NCBI GenBank assembly: GCA_036320915.1
Contig: JAXBDG010000008.1
Span: 2,418,001 to 2,482,000 of the forward strand
Origin: Linnemannia elongata
Lineage: Eukaryota > Mortierellomycota > Mortierellomycetes > Mortierellales > Mortierellaceae
Direction: 5' to 3'
Length of the DNA stretch: 64,000 bases
Of this stretch, positions 33,164 to 43,738 are shown piece by piece. The notes under the pieces were generated by a model. That model did no database searches. It saw only the letters and a program-made list of their open reading frames with translations, and had not been told where the DNA came from. How positions within the stretch are numbered: position 1 is the stretch's first letter; each line of letters starts with the position of its first letter. Position numbers and translations under genes: made by a program.

Positions 33164-35831
33164 TATTGGTTATTAGAAAGTAGTATGGAGAGAAAGGGTG
33201 GTGGTGGGACAGAAGGAGAAGAGGAAGGGTAAGAGGGGAGAGGAAGAAGAAGAGCGGAGCGGAGAGGAGGAGGAGGAGGAAGGGAGGGCGGTCAAGGTCG
33301 TCTTTGTTGTCGTCGTCGCTTTTTGTATGTGTAGAGGTATGTCAGGAAGTAATAAGAGGGGAATAATTCGTCAAGGGGTGTAGGAAAGTAAGGTATGAAG
33401 ATGGGGCAAGGGTAGAAAAGGGTTAAAGAAAAGAAAAGAAGAGAGAGAGAGAGAGAGCGAGAGAGAGCGAGAGCAAAAGGAGGAGGAGGGACAGGAAAAA
33501 GGGGGGGGGGAAGAGAGAGAAAGCGAGAGAGAGAGAGAGAGAGAGAGTGAGTGAGTGAGTGAGTGAATGAGTGAGAGGGTAGAAGAAAGAAAAGTGAGAG
33601 CAAAAAAAACTATCTTTCGTACGACATACTACATGATGTGAGTGTACACTGTATACAGTAGAGTGTGTACCCCCACAGACATACACGCATATACTTACGT
33701 GCTACGGGCACACGGTATGTTCACAGTCTTTCTTGAAAAGAAAAGCAAAAGCGGAAAGGGAAAAAAGAGTGCGAAGGGAAAGAAAGACGGATGTATGATG
33801 ATGATGATGATGATGATAATAGGAAGAAAGAGGATAGAAAACTATTTTCCTACCGTAGTAGAATAATTATATTAAATAAAAAGTAGAAGGTGCAAAAGAT
33901 GGTTGGTTGGGTTGATAGCCGTAATATGAAAAAGGGTAAAGTGAAAGGTGAAAATGGTGTTGTTGCTCAGAAGAAGCGAACGAGAAAGAGGCAGTCAGCG
34001 AATGACGGATTTAAAAAAAATAAAAATAATAAAAATAACGGAGGGATGTTGACTGCTTGCCTGTCCGTCTGTCTGTTGAACAGGTAAACGAACAGAAAGG
34101 GAAAACGGGAACAAAGAACAACCGACAGAAGGAAATGAATGAACGACAAGAAAAAAAAAAAAAATAACGGGGTGAATGAAAAAGACAATGCGAGAAAGAG
34201 AGAGAAAGAGAGAGAAAGAGAGAGAAGTTAAAGAAAAAGTGGGCATTTTTTGGAGGTGTGGAGTGGGATTAACACATCTTTTTTTTACTCATTGCCATTT
34301 GTCTCTTTTTTTTTTTCCTTTCTTTTGTTTTGTTTTCTTTGCATCGGCGATCATTCGTGTGAATTGAGGATATGATGATATATGCATGCATGTTGACATC
34401 TATCTCACTCTCTCTCTCTCTCTTTCTTTCTCTCTCTCATCTACACACATTGTCGGATATGAACGCTATTAATAAGAATAAGCATGTGTGCGTGTGTTAA
34501 ATGAAGAGATGCAAAATGAGGAGAGAGAGAGAGAGAGGGAGAGGGAGAGAGAGATGAAGAGAGCGAGAGAGAACGAGAGCGAGAGTAGAGAGAGATGGTG
34601 GATGGTGTGGAAAGAAGGGCATCCAACTCGGTAACCACAACGGTTGATCAAACAGCATGTTTCTTCAGTCAGTGAAATTTGGTGGCAAAAAGATCACTTA
34701 TGACCTTGTATCCCATGAACACACAAAATACACACTTCGTGCAAATGCTATGCTTCGTTATTTACGCACAATACCACTCCCATATGTGACACGAGAACAA
34801 AGACACCGCCGTCTGGGCTGGGTAAAAATAAACCAGACATCCTCTTTCTCTTTTCTCTCCACCCCGCTTCGCCCCTATGTATGTATCCCACGCCCCTTTT
34901 CTCGCTTCTGTTCTTTTTCCCGGCTCCACCTTCACCTCCTCTCCATCCTACTCATTGTTCCCATGCTCCCCAACAAACCACCACCCCCTTTTCCCTTTTT
35001 CTGTTTTCCCTTTTCCCTTTTTTCCTTTTGCTTTTCACTTTTACAATTCGCCCCTGCTTTTCTATTTCTTACTCAATTGCTTGCTTGTGCAAGAAGAGTG
35101 TGTTTTTTTTTTTGGCTCCGCTGTGCTCAAGTACCATATCCGACATGTCGGTTCCCTTTTGCTTTTTGTACCTTCTTCTTCTTCTTCCCTTTCTCTTTTC
35201 TCTTTTGCCTTCTTCACGGACTGGCTTAATGAACCAACCTCCGGGCCGGGAACAAGGCGTTAATTCATTTCTAGGGCACTCAATTTTTGATGGCCTACCT
35301 CATAGTCAAATATGACACGAGAAATTAAAGACGCGAAAAAACATGGCATAGCCTTGGCATTCTCTCTCTCCCCTTTCGGTTTTTTGACGTCGATGTCTCC
35401 TACCGAGGTTAGTTCAGTTCAAGAGAGCGAGGGCTGTAGCGATCACTACGTTTACTATGCTGTCGCATAACAGCACTTCCCAGGGGAAGGAAGGCCTCAA
35501 TAGTCCATGGGGTCCTATCCTCCTTGCCGCCTCTTCTAACCCCACCTCTTTACCACCGTCTCCTGTTTTTTTTTTCTTTCCTACCATCCTCCTCCTCCTC
35601 TTTTTTTTTTTTTTTTTCGCCCTCGTTTTCTTTTTCTCTCTCTCTCCTTTTCTCTCTCTTGGACGTCCTCGGACGGCTCAATTCCTTTCTTCTTTTACCC
35701 TTCATAATCTTAGTCTACGTTTTTTTTTCCTCCTTTTACACCTTTTTTTTTTTAACCATCCTCCCCTCCATTCATTCCTCCCTCCAATCCTCGTCAAACC
35801 ACACATATCCCGCATAGACGCACGAAAAACA

Positions 35832-35866
<35 letters not shown>

Positions 35867-35883
35867 CAAACACTTCAAAAAGA
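33164..35883. other. 2.7-kb divergent intergenic, repeat-rich
   Basis: Lies between the PKA start (-) and an acyltransferase start (+). It contains GA microsatellites (33439-33575, 34195-34225, 34520-34595), a (GAGT)n run (33546-33567), a (GAT)n run near 33797, CT runs at 34405-34440, and long T and A tracts (35600, 35831-35863). No gene or RNA recognised. The last 300 bases are the CT-rich leader of the acyltransferase gene. Confidence 0.5.
33439..33575. repeat. GA-rich microsatellite cluster
   Basis: Compound GA, GAGC and GAGT dinucleotide/tetranucleotide repeats interrupted by a G10 run at 33501. Confidence 0.8.
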
Positions 35884-38769
35884 ATGATGCAAGGCGATCC
35901 CCATGACGAATCAGCCCCTCACGGCACCACCACCACCGCTTCAGGTCTTTCACCACCAATCCCCTATCCAACCACTCCTACCAACACGACAATAACCCCT
36001 ACAAACAAATTCTCATCTACATCTTCATCATCTCCTGCTTTCTCTGCCTCTGGAAGAACTCACTATACCCACCCGCTGCTCAACCAACAAGGCCTCCATC
36101 GTAGACGCGGCTCTGCGGCCTCTGATCACTCCACCTCCACCTCTCCATCCTCGCCCAAACAACCGCCCTCTCGACATGTCGATGGGCTGACATTTAACCC
36201 CGACCACCTATCCCGACAACAACAACAACAACAGCAACAACAACGACACCAAGGGCTATATCAAAGCGTCGTCGTTGGAGGCAGTGGTGGTAACAGTAAC
36301 AATGACACATCCCATGTCCATGCCCTGCATCCAAATATAACCCACCACCCCTCCTCCAACTACTCCAATACCTCCAAAATCTCAGGGCCTGATTTTAAGG
36401 AGTCGACAGTAATAACAACAACTGCGCCCTCCAACACACATACAAAGGACAACTATAACAACTCTGAGAGTCGATTGAGGGACACCCTACAGCCCAACCA
36501 CAACCACCTACAGCTACAGGAATATAGTGATCACCCGCATGCACAGACTGCAGATTCTTTGGCGTCTTTGGGCGGCGTCAGCGGAGGTGGAGTTGGAGTT
36601 GGAGGAGGTGGAGTCAACAACGATGATGATGATGAAGATGCAGAGTTTGAGGTCAGGGTGATTGCGAACCGGGCGAACGTTAACAAGGACGGGAACGACG
36701 ATGACAGTCATCATCGCATCCAAGTCCTCCACAATAATGAACACGTACCGCCATCATCCATCGCTGCATGCACCGCAACCGCCAGTACTACTCCACAACA
36801 ACAGGGCACAGGGGCGCGAACAGGGGAAGGAGGAGGAGGAGGAAGAGGAGAAGCAGGAAAACCTAAACGGCTTCAATCGCTCGACATCCTACGCGGGATC
36901 ACCATCATTTTCATGGTGCTCGTCAATACCCAGGGCGCAGACCCCTTCGACCAACTCGCCCATACCCCCTGGTTCGGCTACACCCTCGCCGACTGGGTCT
37001 TTCCAAATTTTATCTTCATGGTTGGTATGGCTGTCGCTATCGTCCTCTCACCCACTAAACTCGTTACCCTCTCTCGGTCCTCCGATAATCACCTACTTCA
37101 GCTACAACAAAGCGGTGTGAAGGGGATGTGGAGACGGCACGAGACACGGATCTGGATGTCTCTCAAAATCTTAAAGAGGAGTTGTATCCTCTTTGTGATA
37201 GGATTGGGATTGAATGGGTTGGAGATGATTGGGACGGAGGCGAGTTGGATCCGGATCCCAGGGGTCTTGCAGAGGATTGGGTTCTGTTACCTTGTCCTTG
37301 CACTTTCTGTTCTCTGGTCTCCCGTCCGAACCCTTCCTATTCTTGATGGTTCAACCGCTGCCAATGCCAATCAAGCACAAGCAAAGAGGGGCCGTGCGCA
37401 ATCACCATCACCCTCCTCCTCCTCCTCCTCCCCTTCCTCAGCGCCACCAAACCCATCCAGGCGCAACAATACAACACAAGCACCAATCTTAACAAAACTC
37501 ACTTCCTCACGACGCGTGAAAATCCTCCTCCCCGTACTCTGCACAACCCTCTGGTTCATCCTCACCTACACGATTCAATCCTCCGCCACACAACCCATCC
37601 CCACCTGCCTTTACCCCTCCGTTGCTACCCCTACCTCCTCTTCCTCCACAAACTCCTCCTTCTCATCCGAGACAATCATCCTCCCGGGCTACGCCCCCTC
37701 ACGCGGCCAACTAACCCCTGCAGAATGCACCGCCCAATCCGCGTTGGACACATGGCTGTTCACAAAGGACAGGGACCCGAATAACCCAATCTTTGATGCC
37801 GAGGGGACGTTGGGGACGTTGATGGCAGTTGTGACGGCGTGGGTTGGATGGATGGTGGGTGGGCTAGTTGTGGAACAGCAGAGGATGTGGAAGGGTGTTT
37901 TGAAAGGTGTTGTTGAGGACTTTGAGCGGGAGACTGAGGCTGAGAAAATGGTGGAGAGGGAAACGACTGGAGGTAGAAGGAGAAGGGAGATTGTAGATGA
38001 GAGTCCCAAGGATACTAGCGAAAGCTCCTCCTTCTCCCAACACCAACAACAATCCTCGCCACAAGCCATGGAGACCATCCCTCTCCCTCCCTCTCCACCC
38101 GCACCACAACCAACAAAACAAGGAACCCTCCAACGCCGTATAACAATCCACCAAAGAACCCGCCTCCTCTCCCACCTCGGAGAATGGTTCATGCTCGGAA
38201 TCTGCACAATGTTCTCCGGAACAATCCTCGGATGGTTCCTCCCAATCTGCAAATCCCTCTGGACCCCTAGCTTCACGCTCTACTCTGCAGGCATTAGCAC
38301 CAATACGCTTTGTATCCTCATGTACCTTTATGATGTCCCCTCCCTCCCTTCTTCTTTTTCTCCTTCTCCTCTTTCAACCTCGCCAACAAAACAACCTTCC
38401 TCCACAACAACAACAACAACAACACCTTCAACCATCAAACATCACTTACACACCACCCTCATCACCCAAACAACACGTCGCCTCCTAACTATAACCTCCA
38501 CCTTCACAACCAACCTCCTCATCAGCTACGGCCGCAACCCAACCCTGATCTACATCCTCTCAGAGCTCTTCAAAATCATCCTCGAAAAGATTCCCGCCCA
38601 CGGTGGGTTTCCTTGGGTCCAAACCGTCTGGTCCTGGTTGTTCTTCAATAGCTTTTATAGGTTCTTGCCACCTGCTTGGGCTAGTCTAGTGTTTAGTTTG
38701 TGTTATGTTTTGTTGTTTGGACCGGGTTTGTGGTACCTTGACAAAAAGGGTGTTTATCTTCGTGTTTAG
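35884..38769 (+). CDS. HGSNAT-like membrane acyltransferase, 961 aa (paralogue 1)
   Basis: Single exon. Residues 1-325 are disordered (His/Asn/Ser/Gln/Gly-rich). The transmembrane acyltransferase core begins with KRLQSLDILRGITIIFMVLV and AHTPWFGYTLADWVFPNFIF. These match the start of the catalytic domain of heparan-alpha-glucosaminide N-acetyltransferase, including the histidine that accepts the acetyl group in the human enzyme (here in AHTPWFGYT). Further blocks are LGLNGLEMIG, GVLQRIGFCYLVLALS, FDAEGTLGTLMAVVTAWVGW and, near the end, SYGRNPTLIYILSEL. About ten membrane helices are expected. Two polar inserts (about 490-530 and 685-750) enlarge it beyond the family norm. Fungi lack heparan sulfate, so the substrate is unknown; a cell-wall or glycolipid sugar is conceivable. 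It faces a paralogue tail-to-tail. Confidence 0.85.
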   Translation: MMQGDPHDESAPHGTTTTASGLSPPIPYPTTPTNTTITPTNKFSSTSSSSPAFSASGRTHYTHPLLNQQGLHRRRGSAASDHSTSTSPSSPKQPPSRHVDGLTFNPDHLSRQQQQQQQQQRHQGLYQSVVVGGSGGNSNNDTSHVHALHPNITHHPSSNYSNTSKISGPDFKESTVITTTAPSNTHTKDNYNNSESRLRDTLQPNHNHLQLQEYSDHPHAQTADSLASLGGVSGGGVGVGGGGVNNDDDDEDAEFEVRVIANRANVNKDGNDDDSHHRIQVLHNNEHVPPSSIAACTATASTTPQQQGTGARTGEGGGGGRGEAGKPKRLQSLDILRGITIIFMVLVNTQGADPFDQLAHTPWFGYTLADWVFPNFIFMVGMAVAIVLSPTKLVTLSRSSDNHLLQLQQSGVKGMWRRHETRIWMSLKILKRSCILFVIGLGLNGLEMIGTEASWIRIPGVLQRIGFCYLVLALSVLWSPVRTLPILDGSTAANANQAQAKRGRAQSPSPSSSSSSPSSAPPNPSRRNNTTQAPILTKLTSSRRVKILLPVLCTTLWFILTYTIQSSATQPIPTCLYPSVATPTSSSSTNSSFSSETIILPGYAPSRGQLTPAECTAQSALDTWLFTKDRDPNNPIFDAEGTLGTLMAVVTAWVGWMVGGLVVEQQRMWKGVLKGVVEDFERETEAEKMVERETTGGRRRREIVDESPKDTSESSSFSQHQQQSSPQAMETIPLPPSPPAPQPTKQGTLQRRITIHQRTRLLSHLGEWFMLGICTMFSGTILGWFLPICKSLWTPSFTLYSAGISTNTLCILMYLYDVPSLPSSFSPSPLSTSPTKQPSSTTTTTTTPSTIKHHLHTTLITQTTRRLLTITSTFTTNLLISYGRNPTLIYILSELFKIILEKIPAHGGFPWVQTVWSWLFFNSFYRFLPPAWASLVFSLCYVLLFGPGLWYLDKKGVYLRV

Positions 38770-39012
38770 GGGGGGTTAGTAGTAGCCGTTGTGTTGGTGG
38801 GTGGGTAAGAGGGGGGGAGGGGGTGTAGATAGAAGGAGTGGTTTTTTTATTTACAAGTAAAAACAAGTGCTTTGTGTGTAGTTCACTCTGACAAGGAGAA
38901 TATTAGGAAGAGATACGAATAAATGGTATGGGATAAAAAAGCAAAGGAAACAGAGAAGAAAAGAATAAAAAAAGGGGCGCCTCTCTTCTGCTGTACAACA
39001 AAAGTCTGCATT

Positions 39013-41443
39013 TTAGACCTTGAAGTACCATTTCTTGTGGTCGAGGTAGATAGCCAACAGGACATGCAACGCCGCAAAGCCCAAGGAATAAAACAAACTA
39101 GCCCATCCACCAATATCCAATGCCCCCCAGGTATGCAAGAACGCTGATGTGCACAGGTCAGGACTCTTCTCACCCGTCACTGGATCCGTAGGCCCTCCAG
39201 GGATCAAGGAACAAGTTCCCTGAACCAACTCGGAACACATGTACATTAGAATTGCGTTGCGACCCATACTGCCCAGGACAACAATGATGGAACGACGGAA
39301 CCAGTGGCGGAGGAAGTGGTCTGCTTTGAAGTAGAGCGCCAGCGCACTCGAGTAGTTGCTGCGACCGGCGGAAGAGTGCTCAGAGTCGAGGGGGAGGGGG
39401 CGGTGGTGGTGCGAGAGCTGGTTGTTGGAGAGGTAGATCTGATGGTCCCTGTGGAGTGTCTCAAGACGCTTGGCTTTGGGCTGGGCATCGAACTTGTAGA
39501 ACAGGACCGCGAGCGCCGTCTGCGAGACTCCAGAGCTCATTACTGCAAAGGTGGCAGTCCAACTGGGCTTGGACAGAGGGAGACCAAGACTGAAGAGCCA
39601 ACCAATAAAGGTCCAGAGGAGGCCGTACCAGAACCAGGTGTTGCAATGTTGCAAGTGAATTCGAACATGTGTCTCTTGTTCGAGAATGTCTTCCTCCAGA
39701 GCCTGAGCCTCACTGACAGTTGTACCACTAGCAGAGGTAGCCTCGCGGTGGGCCTTGAAGTCTGACGTGACCTGCTTGACCTGAGCGTTGAGGGTGCGGA
39801 CCGTGCAGCCAATGTACCATCCGAACCAGACGTTGAGAATCGAGGTCAAAGTCGAGAGGGAACCTTCGGGATCAAACTCCAGATGGCGATAGGTATGGGC
39901 TTTACCAAAGATCTTGAGGTCAAAGTAGGCCTGAGGACTGCATTTGGGGTCCTCAATCATGGCACGGTAGGGGCATCCCTCGACTTGAACACTGTAGGTG
40001 CAGATCAACCAAACAACAAGACAGATAACTGGCAAGTAGAATGGCAAGGTGACACGGACAAACCATGGCCACGCCCCATGTTCGACAACCTCCTCCTCCA
40101 CTCTCTTGCCACTATCAACTCGATCGACAGCCTTGTTGCTGGATCGGAAGAGGTAATCCAAAGAAAGGGGCTTCTCATCCTTACGACCCTTGGCCAAAAC
40201 CAAGAGATGCATCCATCCAACGACCAAGTAACAGAATCCAATTCTGTTCAAGACACCGGGCCAACGGAACTGGTCGGCGGCGGCGTGGAGCTGAACGAGA
40301 CCGTAGAGGTTGAGAATCACACCGAGGCCCCAGATGATGAGGGATCGCTTGAGGATGCGGAGGGCATGATTGCGGTAGTATTTGTTGCCGGGCGTAGGGT
40401 TGGGGTCTGCGCGGACGGACAGGGGGAGGGTGCAGCCCGTGATGAACAGGAAGCTTGGGAACACCGTGTCTATTTTTGTTTGTTGTTAGCGACAAGGGAA
40501 GGAAGGAGAAGGTTAGAGAGATGTACGGTAAAGCATAATCGAGAGAAGAGAGCGACGTGAGGGGTTGGATAGTCAACAAAGACAAGCAGCAAACAAACAA
40601 ATGTGGAGGTCCAAGCAACCAGTAGTCGCAGCGTCCCTGTGTTGGCGATGTTGTTTATCCCTTGTGGCACAAAGGGTGACAACGAACGCCCTCTCTTTGG
40701 TTTGATTTTTTCTTATCGTTCCCATCGTCGATGTCCATGAGAAAAAAAATGCACAGGGCAACCCTCCTTTGTTGTTGTTGTTGTTGTTATTCTATGGCGC
40801 AAAAGTGGTCGAATAGAGCAAAGGACGTGGGCGCACGCTTTCTTACCGGCAATGGTGAATCCAATCCACTCGGGGTGAGCTACATGATGAAAATGGACAG
40901 AGTAGATGATTGTTGATGCATTAGTACACATAATGGTGAAAGAAGAGGACCCCCTCGAAAACAGCCAGCCAACCCGTTCGGAGTAATGAGAACGTTCTTG
41001 ACATCTTCCCTTTTCTTTCTTTCTCCCCCTCCCTCGACATATACAACAACACATCGGAACCAACCTCCCTCTTTCAACAGCAATAAGAGATACTTACTGA
41101 CGATCCAGAAGGCATTATCGCCCATCTGAGCATTACAAGTAATCATGATCAAGATCGCAAGACCACGCAACAAGTCCAGCGACAACAGGCGGTTCGCACT
41201 CAACTGCAGGCGGCTCTTCAGCCCACCAGCCCTGGGCGTCATCGCCACGTTATCGTGGGCTGGTTCTGGGATAGGGGGGAGGGCAGAGTCCTTGTGGACA
41301 GCGGTGTTGGTCGAGACGGGTGAGAGGATTTGAGGGTCATCGACGTTTTGGTTGTTGCTGCTACTGGAGGCGTTGTCGCCTCGGTGAGGGTGGTCAGCAC
41401 CGACTGTTGCGGGTGCGTGTTGAGGCTCCATGGTCGTTTTCAT
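39013..41443 (-). CDS. HGSNAT-like membrane acyltransferase, 611 aa (paralogue 2)
   Basis: Three exons: 41098-41443, 40847-40879 (only 33 bases) and 39013-40469, phase 1 at both junctions. Same family as the convergent gene to the left: RLLSLDLLRGLAILIMI, then across the micro-exon THPEWIGFTIAD, then TVFPSFLFITGCTLPLSV, ILKRSLIIWGLGVILNL, GVLNRIGFCYLVVGW, FDPEGSLSTLTSILNVWFGW and GSMGRNAILMYMCSELVQGT. The putative acetyl-accepting histidine is in THPEWIGFT. The N-terminal 80 residues are polar and much shorter than in paralogue 1. An ATG four codons in (41431) has a better context (GACCATGG) and may be the true start, giving 607 aa. The catalytic and substrate assignment carries the same caution as for paralogue 1. 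Confidence 0.87.
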
Positions 41444-43738
41444 TCAGGTAGGTGTGCGAATGTACTACTGTGAAAAGGAGAGGAAGAGACCGAGAAGAGA
41501 TGGAGACTGGAAGGTCGGGCAGGGATCAAGAACTCAATGCAAGGGAAGAAGGGCGGATGAACGGAGAACAAAAGAAAAGAAAGGGAAGAAGAGAAGAGAA
41601 AATGAGGCGCCTTAAAAAAGGAAAAGTTAGGGCAAAGGGCGAAAAGAGGAGACGAAGGAGAAGGAGGATTTGAATCCGGGCGACCTTTTCTTTATCCCAC
41701 GAAACAATAGCCCTATTCAGAGTTGAAAAAAGATTTCTGTTCGTTTTCCATCTTTGGGAATCGTACATAGGGATTGAAGCTGTTCGTTTCCCAAACATGG
41801 AAAACGGACAGAAATCTTTTTTCAACTCTGAATAGGCCTAATCTCATTCATCCCCCACTAGCCCACAACAGAGTAACGCCCAACTACCAACCCAACTCAA
41901 TTCAATTGACTACCTACCATAAAGCGTCCTTGCGACTCTGTATTCCCAGGGAACAACAACAGCAACAACAAAGAGTTTGGACATGGGACCTTGCAGTTCA
42001 TGCGTCCCTCCTGGCTTACATACAGAAGATGTACCAAAGCTAGCTCGCTTTTCCTTTCTGTGTTTTGGCCTTGGCTTGGTTTGTCACGGTTTTAGAGTTG
42101 AACGGGTTTAGCGTTATCGCATGCAAGGCTGCAACTCTATCGCATCACACAATAGGATTGGTTTAGACCCTCTCTGCCCAACAACAGCAACAAGGACATA
42201 CAACTCCCTTTGGCCTGCGTCTTGTCAGTTTTTTTTTGTCTCTTTGTAGCTTCAGGCAGCAAGGAGTTTTTTTTTTTTTGAGTAGGGGGGGGAGGGGTGT
42301 GAAGGGTGGGCGTACAATCGATCGTTTATGCAACCTTGTCCTCATTTTTGTCTTCTTTGGTTCCTGTCTATCAATTTTTTTTCTTTCATTCCTTCATTCT
42401 TTCTCTCGTTCCCTGACTACAGTATCCTCTGTAGCCAGTGGGGATAGTTTTTCCCCACCACCCTCACCGAGTCAAGAAAGAAAACCAAACTTTACCATGG
42501 GTTGACTTGTTCACTCTGCGGCTTCGGCGACTGCTCACACGACAATATAAAGACCTTTTTTTTTCAAACTCATATGCGATCTGAATCCGATGAAGAAAAA
42601 AAAAAAGAGCATGCACGCGCGTGCGCACGCTCAAACAGTACGTACTCTTGGGCAGATAACGTTTACAGGCGTTGGGGGGGGAGGGTTCGTTCGGGTTGGG
42701 TTGGGACCCTGAACAATCGGCGCGCCATCTATTGAGTTTTTTTTTTTTTTTTTTCTGTTGTTTTTGTTTGTCCATGGTTATTTTTTTTTTGTTTATCATT
42801 CCAGAATCACAAATCAATCGCTCTACAATGTACTATCAACAAGCACAGTAGGAAGGGGGTGGGGTTCTTCTTGAGAGAGTAAGAAATTGATGTGGGATAA
42901 GGAGTCAATTGCTATTGTTTGGGGGTAACCGTGAAGAATAAACGAAGTGATCCGGGTAACGAACAAAACAACGAAAAAGAAAGTTGGGAAGAGAGGAAGA
43001 GGAAGAGGAAGAAGAAAAAAAATTGTTACCCATATGGGCAACAACCATGCAACCGACCTTACTTTCTCCTTCATGTCATTCCCTGTCACGCTAGAGCAAC
43101 CACACTCATCTTTTCCTCCTTCCCTTTAACTCTTTCGTATTGTTTCCTTTGTGAAACCAAAGATAGGTTTCTTTGTTTGATCGCTCGCTTCTTTCTCTTT
43201 TCCTCCCAATTCAATCAAAAACACCGACCAGGAACCCATTGGAGAATAGACAGACAGACAGACAGATACACAGGCAAGGGGACAAGACTTCGCACGCCCC
43301 TCTTCTCTCCTTCCACCCTGTCATACAAACAGCACGATAACCCACTGAGTGAGTGTGCTCCTGGAGATTTATGTGCCACCTAAGAAAGTGCGGCTTGCTT
43401 GATCTTTATCGCGCGAATCATCTTCTTCATCTTCTTCCTCTATGTCAAAAGGAACACTAACCATGGAAAGTTTTTTTTTTTTTTTTTTTTTTTTGTGTGT
43501 GTTTAGTTTTGAAACTACTCAAAACTAAAGTACAAAAAGGAGCAAAGTCAATAGGAAAAGAAGGATGGAGGTGAGGTGCGCCGCTGGCCAATGGTAGTCG
43601 AGTCGACAGCCTTGTCCATTGACAAAAAGAGTATTACGTTGTAGTAGGGAAAGGGAATATGACAAAGAGAAAAGAAAAGAATTTCGCAGAGTAAGTACTC
43701 TCATGCATGCTGATAAAGCCAAGGAAAGGTCGCGCTTC
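41444..43738. other. 2.3-kb intergenic with a long hairpin
   Basis: Between the start of paralogue 2 (-) and the end of the syntaxin gene (-). Contains the inverted repeat described separately, T runs at 42268, 42737 and 43470, and a (GACA)n run at 43251-43265. No gene recognised; short frames lack domain similarity. Confidence 0.5.
41708..41840. repeat. near-perfect 53-bp inverted repeat (hairpin / MITE-like)
   Basis: The left arm (41708-41760) and right arm (41788-41840) are reverse complements with only a few mismatches, separated by a 27-base loop. The best-matched core of 49 bases (41712-41760 against 41788-41836) has two mismatches. The arms start with TAG/CTA ends. The size and near-perfect pairing suit a young foldback element or MITE remnant. 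It lies 265 bases upstream of paralogue 2, so a transcript would form a long double-stranded stem. Confidence 0.85.

Noticed and set aside
41665..41740. Possible tRNA on the minus strand, from a GGATTCAAATCC box
   Set aside because: No acceptor, D or anticodon stems could be paired around it.
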